Shown here: positions 1 through 5,990 of the stretch, piece after piece | How the letters are laid out: every line of letters starts with the position of its first letter | How positions within the stretch are numbered: position 1 is the stretch's first letter | The notes under the pieces: model-generated | What the model was told of the DNA's origin: nothing | Databases searched by the model: none | The model's input: the letters and a program-made list of their open reading frames with translations, nothing else | Assembly (NCBI GenBank): GCA_902766575.1 | Contig: CACXED010000058.1 | Span: forward strand, 1-14,385 | Source of the DNA: an uncultured Ruminococcus sp. | GTDB lineage: Bacteria; Bacillota; Clostridia; Oscillospirales; CAG-272 | Length of the DNA stretch: 14,385 nt | Direction of reading: 5' to 3' | Position numbers and translations under genes: made by a program

Positions 1-96
1 GTGAAGATGAGTTGCAAGCAACTCAGACGGAAAAAGGGCAAGCAGATGCGTGCTTAAGGCTTTAGCCGTGAATTGTGCGGTATTGCCTTAAGGCTA
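1..96. other. Left-edge non-coding stretch with two hairpins
   Basis: No gene can be assigned here. Two short forward frames run in from the left edge and stop at 55-57 and at 63-65; either could be the C-terminus of an upstream gene, but the sequence does not distinguish them. Positions 8-15 (TGAGTTGC) and 18-25 (GCAACTCA) form a perfect 8-base inverted repeat with an AA loop. A second hairpin pairs TAAGGC at 55-60 with GCCTTA at 85-90, with inner GCCG/CGGT pairing. It lies just past the stop of the minus-strand gene ending at 97 and could slow or end its transcription, but no T-run follows it on either strand, so I do not call it a terminator. Confidence 0.4.
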
Positions 97-738
97 TCAG
101 TGAGCGCGCTTCTTGGAGATGACGATAGCTGCGGTAGCCGAAACTGCGAGAGCAACGACTGCGACAACAGCGGTGTCGGCGGTCTGAGGAGCGTCGGTAA
201 CTTCAGCGGGCTTCTGAGCTGCTGCGGCTGCCTTGGTGAAGTAGACGGAGAGGCCGTAGATATCGCAGCTCTTGAGAGTGGAATCGTCAAATCCGGTGGG
301 GCAGAAGAAGTAGATGCTGTGAGTGCCGGCGGTGAGCTCCTCGGTGATGGAAGCGTAGCGCTTGTCGGCGGACTGGTCGAGGTCGAGGAGAACGCGCTTG
401 CCTGCGTCGGTGGAGTCGATAGCATAGTCAAGGCCGCGGTCAGTACCGGTGCGGGCGATGTACTCTACGACAAAGGTGTAGGTTCCGGCTTTTTCAGCGT
501 TGAACTCATAACGGACCCAGCAGTCCTTCTTGGGGCAGAACGAGGTACCGCCGTCGGAAAGGTTTACGACGCTTCCGCTGAACTCGGTGACATCGGCTTT
601 GGACGCGCCCTTCTTTATAACGAGAGTTCCGAGATCCGTGGGAGCCTTGTCGGAGTAGGATACAGCTGCAGATACTCCGAGAGCGGCCATGGATACGAGC
701 ATGACCGCGCAGATTATGAATGCGAGTGTTCTTTTCAT
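97..738 (-). CDS. Secreted membrane-anchored beta-sandwich-like surface protein
   Basis: The 213-residue product starts with a classic Sec signal peptide (MKRTLAFIICAVML..., likely cleavage after GVSA near residue 24). The middle part (about residues 30-168) is rich in aromatic and beta-forming residues (WVRYEF, GTYTFVVEYIAR, GLDYAID, SIYFFCPTGFDDS, CDIYGLSVYF), which suggests a carbohydrate-binding-module-like or galactose-binding-like sandwich; this fold is inferred. An Ala-rich linker leads to APQTADT, a hydrophobic helix (about 188-206) and KKRAH. That is the layout of a C-terminal wall or membrane anchor resembling the NPQTGD type, but without the Gly. I chose the start at 738 because AGAGGAG sits 9 bases upstream; the in-frame ATG at 780 has no ribosome site. 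TGA is followed at once by an in-frame TAG. The gene has its own consensus promoter. The ligand and partner are unknown. Confidence 0.85.
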   Translation of the reverse strand: MKRTLAFIICAVMLVSMAALGVSAAVSYSDKAPTDLGTLVIKKGASKADVTEFSGSVVNLSDGGTSFCPKKDCWVRYEFNAEKAGTYTFVVEYIARTGTDRGLDYAIDSTDAGKRVLLDLDQSADKRYASITEELTAGTHSIYFFCPTGFDDSTLKSCDIYGLSVYFTKAAAAAQKPAEVTDAPQTADTAVVAVVALAVSATAAIVISKKRAH

Positions 739-806
739 TTCCGTAAATCTCCTCTTTTGGAATAAATATAGATAACGCACGGTGTGAAGATATGGCTTCG
801 CTGTGC

Positions 807-870
807 AATTACTACAGAACGGGAAGCTCTGTAATGAAAATATTATACACCGTTTTTACCTGATTGTCAA
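807..870 (-). promoter_or_regulatory. Consensus SigA promoter plus 5'-terminal hairpin for the surface protein gene
   Basis: Read on the minus strand, TTGACA (865-870) and TATAAT (842-847) are separated by exactly 17 bases, a perfect SigA promoter. The expected transcript start is near 835. The leader begins there with ATTACAGA, which pairs with TCTGTAGTAAT (one bulged G) around a 9-base loop, so the mRNA should start with a stem-loop occupying 807-835. Such 5' hairpins can protect mRNA from decay. The leader to the start codon is about 97 bases. The rest of the gap up to 1014 is AT-rich and shows nothing else I can name. Confidence 0.85.
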
Positions 871-1014
871 GAGAATTTTACAATCTCGCGCAAAAAAATA
901 AAATTATATTTCAGCAGCCAAAGTCAAAAAAGGAAATATTTCAGCAATCTTAAAAAATTTCTGCACCTTTGCCTGAGCTTTCCGCGATCCCGAGAGATAT
1001 TTTCAAATAAAAGA

Positions 1015-1043
1015 TTGATTTTTGGCGAAAAGTATGGTATGAT
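1015..1043 (+). promoter_or_regulatory. SigA promoter of the DUF5722 gene
   Basis: TTGATT at 1015-1020 and TATGAT at 1038-1043 are 17 bases apart, with TGG directly before the -10 box giving an extended -10. Transcription would begin near 1050. A good GGAG site at 1073-1076 lies 8 bases before the ATG at 1085. Confidence 0.75.
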
Positions 1044-1084
1044 ATATAATAGAACATATCACAACGCATATCGGAGATACTGAA

Positions 1085-3556
1085 ATGGAAACTAAATTTA
1101 TCCGCCGAGCCGCTCGGTATGCCGCATTGCTTATTGCCCTGATGCTGACAGCGATGCTGTCAATGCTGCCGGTCAGCGCGGCGTCACAGCCTGACGTCAG
1201 CGAGATCACCTCTATCGCCCTCAACAAAAAATGCACCGACATTACGATAAACATAACCCTCGAAAAGAGCTACGCCAAGGAGCACAAAAACGAGACGCTC
1301 TATGTCTTTGAGCTGATGCCGTGGCAGTCGACCTCACAGCTTGCTCAGCTCGAGCCGGCCGCGACGGTCAAAGCCGCCGAGACCATGAAGGTCACGCTTC
1401 CCTACATCAACGGCAACGCCAATCGGCTCTATTCAAAGTTCCTCGTCGCCGAAAAGTCGGCGGACGGCTCGTATGTCATCGTCACCAGCGCGAAATATAT
1501 CGAAAATCTCGGGCTGCTCTCCGAAAACAGCGAGCCCTATCCCGAATCCAAGAGCAAAAAGGGTCTTCAGGCGCAGATGATCTCCGATCTCCAGCTGCTC
1601 GGAGTCAGACACGCGCTCGTCAACGTCGCGCTCAACGAGTATATAGTCGGAGAGAACACCGAGTCGGCGGTCTCGTTTGTCTACAACGGACAGACCTATT
1701 ACGTCAGCCGCGCCAAGCTCGAGAACCTCGACCACAAGGTGAAGTCGATGACCGACTCGGGCATGAATGTTTACTTCAATATTATATTGACCGCTCCCGA
1801 CGAGAATGCCTCCGAGGTCGTCCGCAGCTTCTACTGCGACGGATACGACCCGAACGCCAACTCCTTTGCGCTCAACACCCGCAGCGAGACCGCGATGAAG
1901 AACTTTCAGGCGTTCATGGACTATATAGCGTCGCGCTATACCCGTCCCGACCGCGCCTACGGCTTTGTCCCGAACTTCATCCTCGGCTTTGAGGTCAACT
2001 CGGGCAGGAGCTGGAACAACGCCGGAGCGACCTCCATGCAGGCGAGCGTCTATTCCTATCATACCGCGTTCAGAGTCGCCTACACCGCCATGACCTCTCA
2101 CTATGCAAACGGCAGAGTCTATATCTCGCTCGGAAACAACTTCAACTCAGCCGCAGAGACTCCCGGAGCCGATGCCGATCCGGCTTACGACTGGTCGGCA
2201 AAGGAATATCTCGACTTCTTTGCGTCGGTGGTCAGGAACTCCGGCGACATTGACTGGGGGCTTTCGGTCAATCCCTATCCGTCGGATCAGACGATGACCG
2301 AGTTCTGGCTCGACGAATACGCGAAAAACGAGGTCACGACGCCCTTTGTGACGATGAAGAACATCGGCGTCCTGACCGAATATATGCACGGCGAGAGCCT
2401 TACCTACAACGGCAAGCCGCGCAGCATTATAATCGGCGAGTTCGGCGTAGGCGGAGACCCGACGAGCAACGACTCGATGTCGATGCAGGCGGCGGCTTAC
2501 GCGCTCGCCTATTACGCCGCGGCTCAGAACGAGGATATCGACGCGTTTATCTGGCACCGTCACGTCGACCACGCGGGCGAGGGACTTTGCTTCGGACTCT
2601 GGTCGTCGATCGACGGCAACGTGCAGCTCCCGCTCGCGAAAAAGACGATCTACAGCGTTTTCGCTCAGATCGACACGGCTAAGAGCGGCGACGTCACCTC
2701 CTTTGTGAAAACCCTCGTCGGAAGCGGCGCTTTCAGCCTGTTCATGCCCGACAACGTCAAATACTCGCAGTTCGATGTCAGAACGGTCATCGACGCTATC
2801 CGCGCCGACGAGAGCGAGTTCGAAAAGGGCTACGGCGAGCGCGTCCTGTTCGACCTGACTCAGGGCAGCTTCTGCAGGTTCTATCCCACCGACAACTTCA
2901 AGTACGTCGAGCTCAGCCCCTTCGACGGCAAACCGGAGACGATACTCTACGCACAGGCTTCGGGAGTTCCGACCGAATACTCGGGCATAGGAACTGTCAT
3001 AAGCGAGCCTGAGGCGCTCAAGGACGCGCACTATATCACGCTCGAGCTGATGATCAACGCGCCCGAGGAGGTCGCGGGAGTCGACATGATGCTCCGGCTT
3101 GAAAAGACCGGCGACGCCGATACCGTCGTCTTTGACGGAGAGGTGCTCCTCAAGCCCAACGTGATGCAGACGGTCAGCTTCAAGATCAAGGACTTCACTT
3201 CCCTGACCGACGGCAGCGCCGATATCCTCAAGCTCTGGATAAAGACTCCCGACGCCGACTCTCCCGACGGAGACTACGGTATCTGGCTGAGGGACGTCGT
3301 GCTTCACACAAAGAGCGGGATTTCGGTGTTCGGAGTCATAATCAGTATAGTGATAGCGCTGATAGCTCTCGCGGTACTGGCGTATCTCGCGCTCTATATC
3401 CGCGCTCAGCATATCCGCAAGAAGCGCCGCGCCGAGGCTGAACGCCGTCGCCGTCAGCAGCTCCGTATGCAGGCAATGCAGCAGAATCGCGGCATGAATC
3501 CCCCGCCATACTCGCAGAACCCGAACAACAACGGCAATCACAACAATTTCAGATGA
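1085..3556 (+). CDS. DUF5722-family secreted, membrane-anchored protein (glycosidase-like barrel)
   Basis: The 823-residue product has a signal peptide (residues 1-33, ending VSAAS), an N-terminal beta domain (about 40-150), a DUF5722-type catalytic-like barrel (about 155-530), a C-terminal beta domain (about 585-742), one transmembrane helix (about 747-772), and a basic, Gln/Asn/Pro-rich cytoplasmic tail containing PPPY. The family call rests on hallmark stretches recalled from DUF5722 proteins: VRHALVNVALNEYI, GFEVNSGRSWN, GRVYISLGNNFN, DIDWGLSVNPYPS, IIIGEFGVGG and DAFIWHRHVDH. The barrel resembles retaining glycoside hydrolases, where Glu303 (GFEVN) and Glu452 (GEFG) would be the acid/base and nucleophile. 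That role is inference; no substrate is known to me. It is probably displayed outside the cell and acts on a polysaccharide. It has its own promoter and terminator, so it is monocistronic. Confidence 0.85.
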   Translation: METKFIRRAARYAALLIALMLTAMLSMLPVSAASQPDVSEITSIALNKKCTDITINITLEKSYAKEHKNETLYVFELMPWQSTSQLAQLEPAATVKAAETMKVTLPYINGNANRLYSKFLVAEKSADGSYVIVTSAKYIENLGLLSENSEPYPESKSKKGLQAQMISDLQLLGVRHALVNVALNEYIVGENTESAVSFVYNGQTYYVSRAKLENLDHKVKSMTDSGMNVYFNIILTAPDENASEVVRSFYCDGYDPNANSFALNTRSETAMKNFQAFMDYIASRYTRPDRAYGFVPNFILGFEVNSGRSWNNAGATSMQASVYSYHTAFRVAYTAMTSHYANGRVYISLGNNFNSAAETPGADADPAYDWSAKEYLDFFASVVRNSGDIDWGLSVNPYPSDQTMTEFWLDEYAKNEVTTPFVTMKNIGVLTEYMHGESLTYNGKPRSIIIGEFGVGGDPTSNDSMSMQAAAYALAYYAAAQNEDIDAFIWHRHVDHAGEGLCFGLWSSIDGNVQLPLAKKTIYSVFAQIDTAKSGDVTSFVKTLVGSGAFSLFMPDNVKYSQFDVRTVIDAIRADESEFEKGYGERVLFDLTQGSFCRFYPTDNFKYVELSPFDGKPETILYAQASGVPTEYSGIGTVISEPEALKDAHYITLELMINAPEEVAGVDMMLRLEKTGDADTVVFDGEVLLKPNVMQTVSFKIKDFTSLTDGSADILKLWIKTPDADSPDGDYGIWLRDVVLHTKSGISVFGVIISIVIALIALAVLAYLALYIRAQHIRKKRRAEAERRRRQQLRMQAMQQNRGMNPPPYSQNPNNNGNHNNFR

Positions 3557-3560
3557 AAAT

Positions 3561-3590
3561 ACCGCCGCCGGAGAGCTCTCCGGCGGCGGT
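3561..3590. terminator. Perfect 30-base palindromic bidirectional terminator
   Basis: Positions 3561-3575 are the exact reverse complement of 3576-3590, a GC-rich 15-bp stem with no unpaired bases apart from the turn. It lies 5 bases past the DUF5722 stop and 20 bases from the end of the converging minus-strand gene. TTCTGTTT follows on the plus strand and ATTTT on the minus strand, so it can serve both genes. Confidence 0.85.
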
Positions 3591-3610
3591 TCTGTTTGAT
3601 TGATTTCAGG

Positions 3611-4234
3611 TCAGATATGCTTCTTGGCTTCGTTGATGCGCTCGGCGAGCTTGTCGACCTCAATGTCGTTGTATCTGACCGGGAAAGTCAGCTTCTGCTC
3701 TCCGGCGGAAAGCGTCATGTACGAGAATTTCTTGAGAACGCCCTTGACCCTCGCTTCCCTCTCCTCGACAGAAGCGGTCAGGTCGGAGAGCGGAAATTCG
3801 AGCTTTTCAGTCGTTATGGAATCGTTCGGAAGGTCTATTCTGAAGCAGTCGATTTCGAGCGACTTCTTTTCGAAGTAAATGTCTGTGCGAACGAAAAGCT
3901 CGGAGCGCGGCTTTTGCGACTTGTCTAAGCGACCGTATTTATTTCCCTCGAAAACGAACTCGTCGAACGTGTAGTCCGGCGCGCTTTCGTGCGGGACAGA
4001 CGCTCTCGCCGAGTCGGCCTTATCGGTGAAGTAGGAGAGATACGCCGAGTCGCCTACGCTGAGGATGAAGCCCGCTACCAGAAGCGCGGCTCCGGCTATC
4101 ATCACCGGCGTTCCGATCATCCAGATCTCAAAGCTGTACCAGTAGATCAGAAATCCTACACCCATGAGCAGGGCTCCGACGGCGATGAAAGGCGTGCTGT
4201 TCTTAAAATAGCGAAGTAATTTAGAGTTTTTCAT
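3611..4234 (-). CDS. Two-helix membrane protein of unknown function
   Basis: The 207-residue product has a short basic N-terminus (MKNSKLLRYFKNS), two adjacent transmembrane helices (about residues 15-33 and 37-60) joined by a very short turn, and a soluble C-terminal part of about 145 residues with alternating beta-strand and charged segments (EFVFEGNKYGRLD, RTDIYFEKKSLEIDCFRIDLP). I do not recognise the family. The hairpin-like membrane arrangement followed by a soluble domain resembles PH-like or other small clostridial membrane proteins, but this is only a resemblance. The start at 4234 is preferred because GAGAGG lies 9 bases upstream. The in-frame ATG at 4255 is only about 8 bases from the predicted transcript start and has no ribosome site. 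It has its own consensus promoter and shares the palindromic terminator with the converging DUF5722 gene. Confidence 0.8.
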   Translation of the reverse strand: MKNSKLLRYFKNSTPFIAVGALLMGVGFLIYWYSFEIWMIGTPVMIAGAALLVAGFILSVGDSAYLSYFTDKADSARASVPHESAPDYTFDEFVFEGNKYGRLDKSQKPRSELFVRTDIYFEKKSLEIDCFRIDLPNDSITTEKLEFPLSDLTASVEEREARVKGVLKKFSYMTLSAGEQKLTFPVRYNDIEVDKLAERINEAKKHI

Positions 4235-4269
4235 AAGCAATAGCCTCTCTTTCATTTGTCAGTAAATTG

Positions 4270-4298
4270 ATTATAGCATATTGTTCCTTATATGTCAA
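4270..4298 (-). promoter_or_regulatory. Consensus SigA promoter of the two-helix membrane protein gene
   Basis: On the minus strand TTGACA (4293-4298) and TATAAT (4270-4275) are separated by exactly 17 bases. The transcript should start near 4263, giving a short leader and supporting the start codon at 4234. Confidence 0.85.
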
Positions 4299-4329
4299 GT
4301 GCAAAGATTATTATATATGTTTTTTGCAC

Positions 4330-4368
4330 AAAAAGCGGGCGGAAAGCCGTCTGACCGCTTTCCGCCCG
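4330..4368 (-). terminator. Strong intrinsic terminator of the HTH regulator gene
   Basis: Positions 4336-4347 (CGGGCGGAAAGC) and 4357-4368 form a perfect 12-bp stem with a 9-base loop. On the minus strand it is followed at once by CTTTTT (4330-4335). It lies 9 bases past the end of the regulator gene ending at 4378. Confidence 0.92.
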
Positions 4369-4377
4369 TGGTTTGGT

Positions 4378-4665
4378 CTATTGAGCCTGCTTGCCGTCGG
4401 CGACCGAAGAACCGTAAACGATCTTCCGGATGCTGTCGGTAGAAAGGAAATATTGTCTTGCGAGCTCCTCAATGGAGACGCTTTTGCGGTACTGCTCGCG
4501 GATAGCGTGATTGCGCTCGGCATATTTCTGCTTTGCGCCGCTTCTGATGCCCCACTCGGTCTTGTCCGACTTTGTCGGGATGTAAAGCAGCTCGCCGTCG
4601 ATGTACTTCTGAATTTCCTCTATAAGTTCACAGGGCAAAATATCCCTTGCGTTCTTGTACGCCAT
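4378..4665 (-). CDS. CD3324-family (Mor-like) HTH protein
   Basis: The 95-residue product matches the small clostridial CD3324 family from memory: N-terminal YKNARDILPCELIEEIQKYIDGELLYIP, a basic middle (GIRSGAKQKYAERNHAIREQYRK) and a C-terminal helix-turn-helix (about residues 63-84, VSIEELARQYFLSTDSIRKIV). The family relates to Mor-type transcription activators, so DNA binding is likely; the target is not known. A GAGAGGAG ribosome site lies 9 bases before the ATG. The gene has its own promoter, an unusually long structured leader and its own terminator. It is divergent from the MoxR operon, which makes that operon a possible target, though this is inferred from position only. Confidence 0.85.
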   Translation of the reverse strand: MAYKNARDILPCELIEEIQKYIDGELLYIPTKSDKTEWGIRSGAKQKYAERNHAIREQYRKSVSIEELARQYFLSTDSIRKIVYGSSVADGKQAQ

Positions 4666-4862
4666 CTGCGTGCTCTCCTCTCGTCATGTATATCCCGTGG
4701 AGGCCGTTTGTACGACCTCCGCGAGACGGCACAACTCGCGGATCGCTCTCCCACATACGACAGGAGTTTTCGATGCCCGGTGTTATGCCGAAATCACCTT
4801 ATTATTCGTCATTTGAAAACCAGCTCCTTTCGTTATGTTTTTGCAGTCCCGGTGAAGACTGC
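4666..4862 (-). ncRNA. Long structured 5' leader of the CD3324-family gene (possible cis-regulatory RNA)
   Basis: The predicted transcript starts near 4862 and runs about 197 bases before the start codon. It opens with a perfect 6-bp hairpin (4857-4862 with 4843-4848). Further down, two adjacent GC-rich hairpins occur. P2 pairs 4735-4739 with 4721-4725 (extendable to 8 bp) around a 9-base loop. P3 pairs 4712-4720 with 4699-4707 (9 bp with one G-U) around the tetraloop ACAA. The P2 loop contains UUGU, complementary to the P3 tetraloop, so a loop-loop contact is possible. AUCC (4740-4743) and GGAU (4692-4695) can close the pair into a three-way junction. Extension of P2 to 8 bp would use bases of P3, so the two can compete. 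I recognise no known riboswitch consensus. Regulation is inferred. Confidence 0.55.
4783..4812 (-). CDS. Possible 9-residue leader peptide (MTNNKVISA)
   Basis: Inside the structured leader, AAAGGAG (4824-4830 on the minus strand) is followed 11 bases later by ATG and a 9-codon frame ending in TAA. The ribosome site is good but the spacing is long, and the peptide has no run of one amino acid that would suggest attenuation. It could couple translation to folding of the downstream hairpins, or be chance. Confidence 0.25.
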   Translation of the reverse strand: MTNNKVISA

Positions 4863-4868
4863 GTATAC

Positions 4869-4897
4869 ATTATACACCAATAAAATCAAAAAATCAA
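4869..4897 (-). promoter_or_regulatory. SigA promoter of the CD3324-family gene
   Basis: On the minus strand TTGATT (4892-4897) and TATAAT (4869-4874) are 17 bases apart. The start point near 4862 coincides with the first base of the leader's 5' hairpin. Confidence 0.8.
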
Positions 4898-4921
4898 TAG
4901 AAAATTTAAATATAATCAAAC

Positions 4922-4969
4922 ATTCCGGAAATTTTTTTCAGAGAAATTGCAGTGAAGAAATTTCGGAAT
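4922..4969. repeat. Inverted repeat between divergent promoters
   Basis: ATTCCGGAAATTT (4922-4934) and AAATTTCGGAAT (4958-4969) are reverse complements except for one extra G, with a 23-base gap. The pair sits between the minus-strand regulator promoter and the plus-strand MoxR promoter, with its right arm ending 5 bases before the MoxR -35 box. It could be an operator for a dimeric regulator; no binding protein is known. Confidence 0.5.
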
Positions 4970-4974
4970 TTCTA

Positions 4975-5003
4975 TTGACAATCATCTGAACGTGTGATAT
5001 ACT
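4975..5003 (+). promoter_or_regulatory. SigA promoter of the MoxR operon
   Basis: TTGACA (4975-4980), a 17-base spacer and TATACT (4998-5003). Transcription should start near 5010. AAAGGA lies about 8 bases before the MoxR ATG at 5038. Confidence 0.85.
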
Positions 5004-5037
5004 ATAGTAAAGTCATTATAAAGAAAGGATCAATACC

Positions 5038-5976
5038 ATGAACGTACAGACTCTCGCGCAAAGCATATCCGAAAACATCTCCAAGGTGATCTACGGAAAG
5101 GAGAGCCGGATAAAGCTCATCCTGACCGCGTTTTTCGCCGGAGGGCATATCCTGCTCGACGATATCCCCGGAACCGGAAAGACCTCGCTGGCGAGAGCTC
5201 TCGCGCGCTCTATCGGCGGCGATTCAAAGCGCATACAGTTCACGCCCGATCTGCTCCCGAGCGATATCACCGGAATCAACTTCTTCAATATGAAAACCTC
5301 GGATTTCATCTTCCGCCGGGGACCGGTCTTTACAAACATCCTCATCGCCGACGAGATCAACCGCACCACTCCGAGAACTCAGTCGGCGCTCCTCGAGGCG
5401 ATGGAGGAGCGTCAGGTCTCGATCGACGGCGTGACCTATAAGCTCGGAGAGCCATTCTTCGTCATCGCGACACAGAACCCGATAGAGTCTCAGGGAACCT
5501 TCCCGCTGCCCGAGGCTCAGGTCGACAGATTCCTGATGAAGCTCTCGCTCGGCTATCCCGACAGAGCGTCCGAGCGGGCGATACTCTCCGGTCACGCGGT
5601 CGAAAGTCCGCTCTCGACGCTGGGAGCGGTCTGTCAGACAGGAGACGTCGTCGCCGCCATGCGCGCGGTCAGAGACGTTCACGTCAGCGAACGCATCGGC
5701 GACTATATCGTCAGCATCGCCGGCGCGACCCGCGAGAGCGACCGCATACGCCTCGGTGTCTCGCCGAGAGGCACTCTGGCTCTGATGCACGCGGCGCAGA
5801 GCTATGCGGCGATAGAGGGACGGGATTTCGTGCTGCCCGACGACGTCAAGGCGGTAGCCGCTCCGGTGCTCGGACACAGGATTATCTCCCGCTCCCAGTC
5901 CGAAGCCCGCATTTCCGGCGCGAACGAGAATCTGATCGACTATATAGTCGACTCGATACCCGTTCCGGTAGAGTGA
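5038..5976 (+). CDS. MoxR-family AAA+ ATPase
   Basis: The 312-residue product is a full-length MoxR (AAA_3) ATPase. Walker A is DDIPGTGKTS (residues 41-50, Lys48, Thr49), Walker B is ILIADEINR (101-109, Asp105, Glu106), sensor 1 is ATQNP (144-148), the arginine-finger region is LPEAQVDRF (157-165, Arg164), and sensor 2 is VSPRGT (241-246, Arg244). The C-terminal lid domain follows. MoxR proteins are ATP-driven chaperones for partner proteins encoded next to them, often VWA or DUF58 proteins at the membrane. It is the first gene of a three-gene operon and is followed after 14 bases by DUF58. No key residue is missing. Confidence 0.95.
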   Translation: MNVQTLAQSISENISKVIYGKESRIKLILTAFFAGGHILLDDIPGTGKTSLARALARSIGGDSKRIQFTPDLLPSDITGINFFNMKTSDFIFRRGPVFTNILIADEINRTTPRTQSALLEAMEERQVSIDGVTYKLGEPFFVIATQNPIESQGTFPLPEAQVDRFLMKLSLGYPDRASERAILSGHAVESPLSTLGAVCQTGDVVAAMRAVRDVHVSERIGDYIVSIAGATRESDRIRLGVSPRGTLALMHAAQSYAAIEGRDFVLPDDVKAVAAPVLGHRIISRSQSEARISGANENLIDYIVDSIPVPVE

Positions 5977-5990
5977 CCGGGTGACGCGCC

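Noticed and set aside
73..765. 230-codon plus-strand frame opposite the surface protein gene
   Set aside because: The minus strand has a signal peptide, ribosome site and consensus promoter, while this frame is low-complexity Gly/Val/Ser with none of these.
2147..3541. 464-codon minus-strand frame opposite the DUF5722 gene
   Set aside because: It is a shadow caused by high GC at third codon positions; its His/Arg/Asp-rich translation has no domain, signal or ribosome site.
4666..4862. Purine, guanidine-II, PyrR or T-box element in the regulator leader
   Set aside because: The three-way junction with kissing loops recalls purine riboswitches, but the junction bases and loop consensus do not match, and no ACGR-loop pair, PyrR loop or T-box sequence is present.
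4267..4989. 240-codon plus-strand frame across the regulator and its leader
   Set aside because: It is antisense to the CD3324-family gene and runs through its terminator, leader and both divergent promoters.
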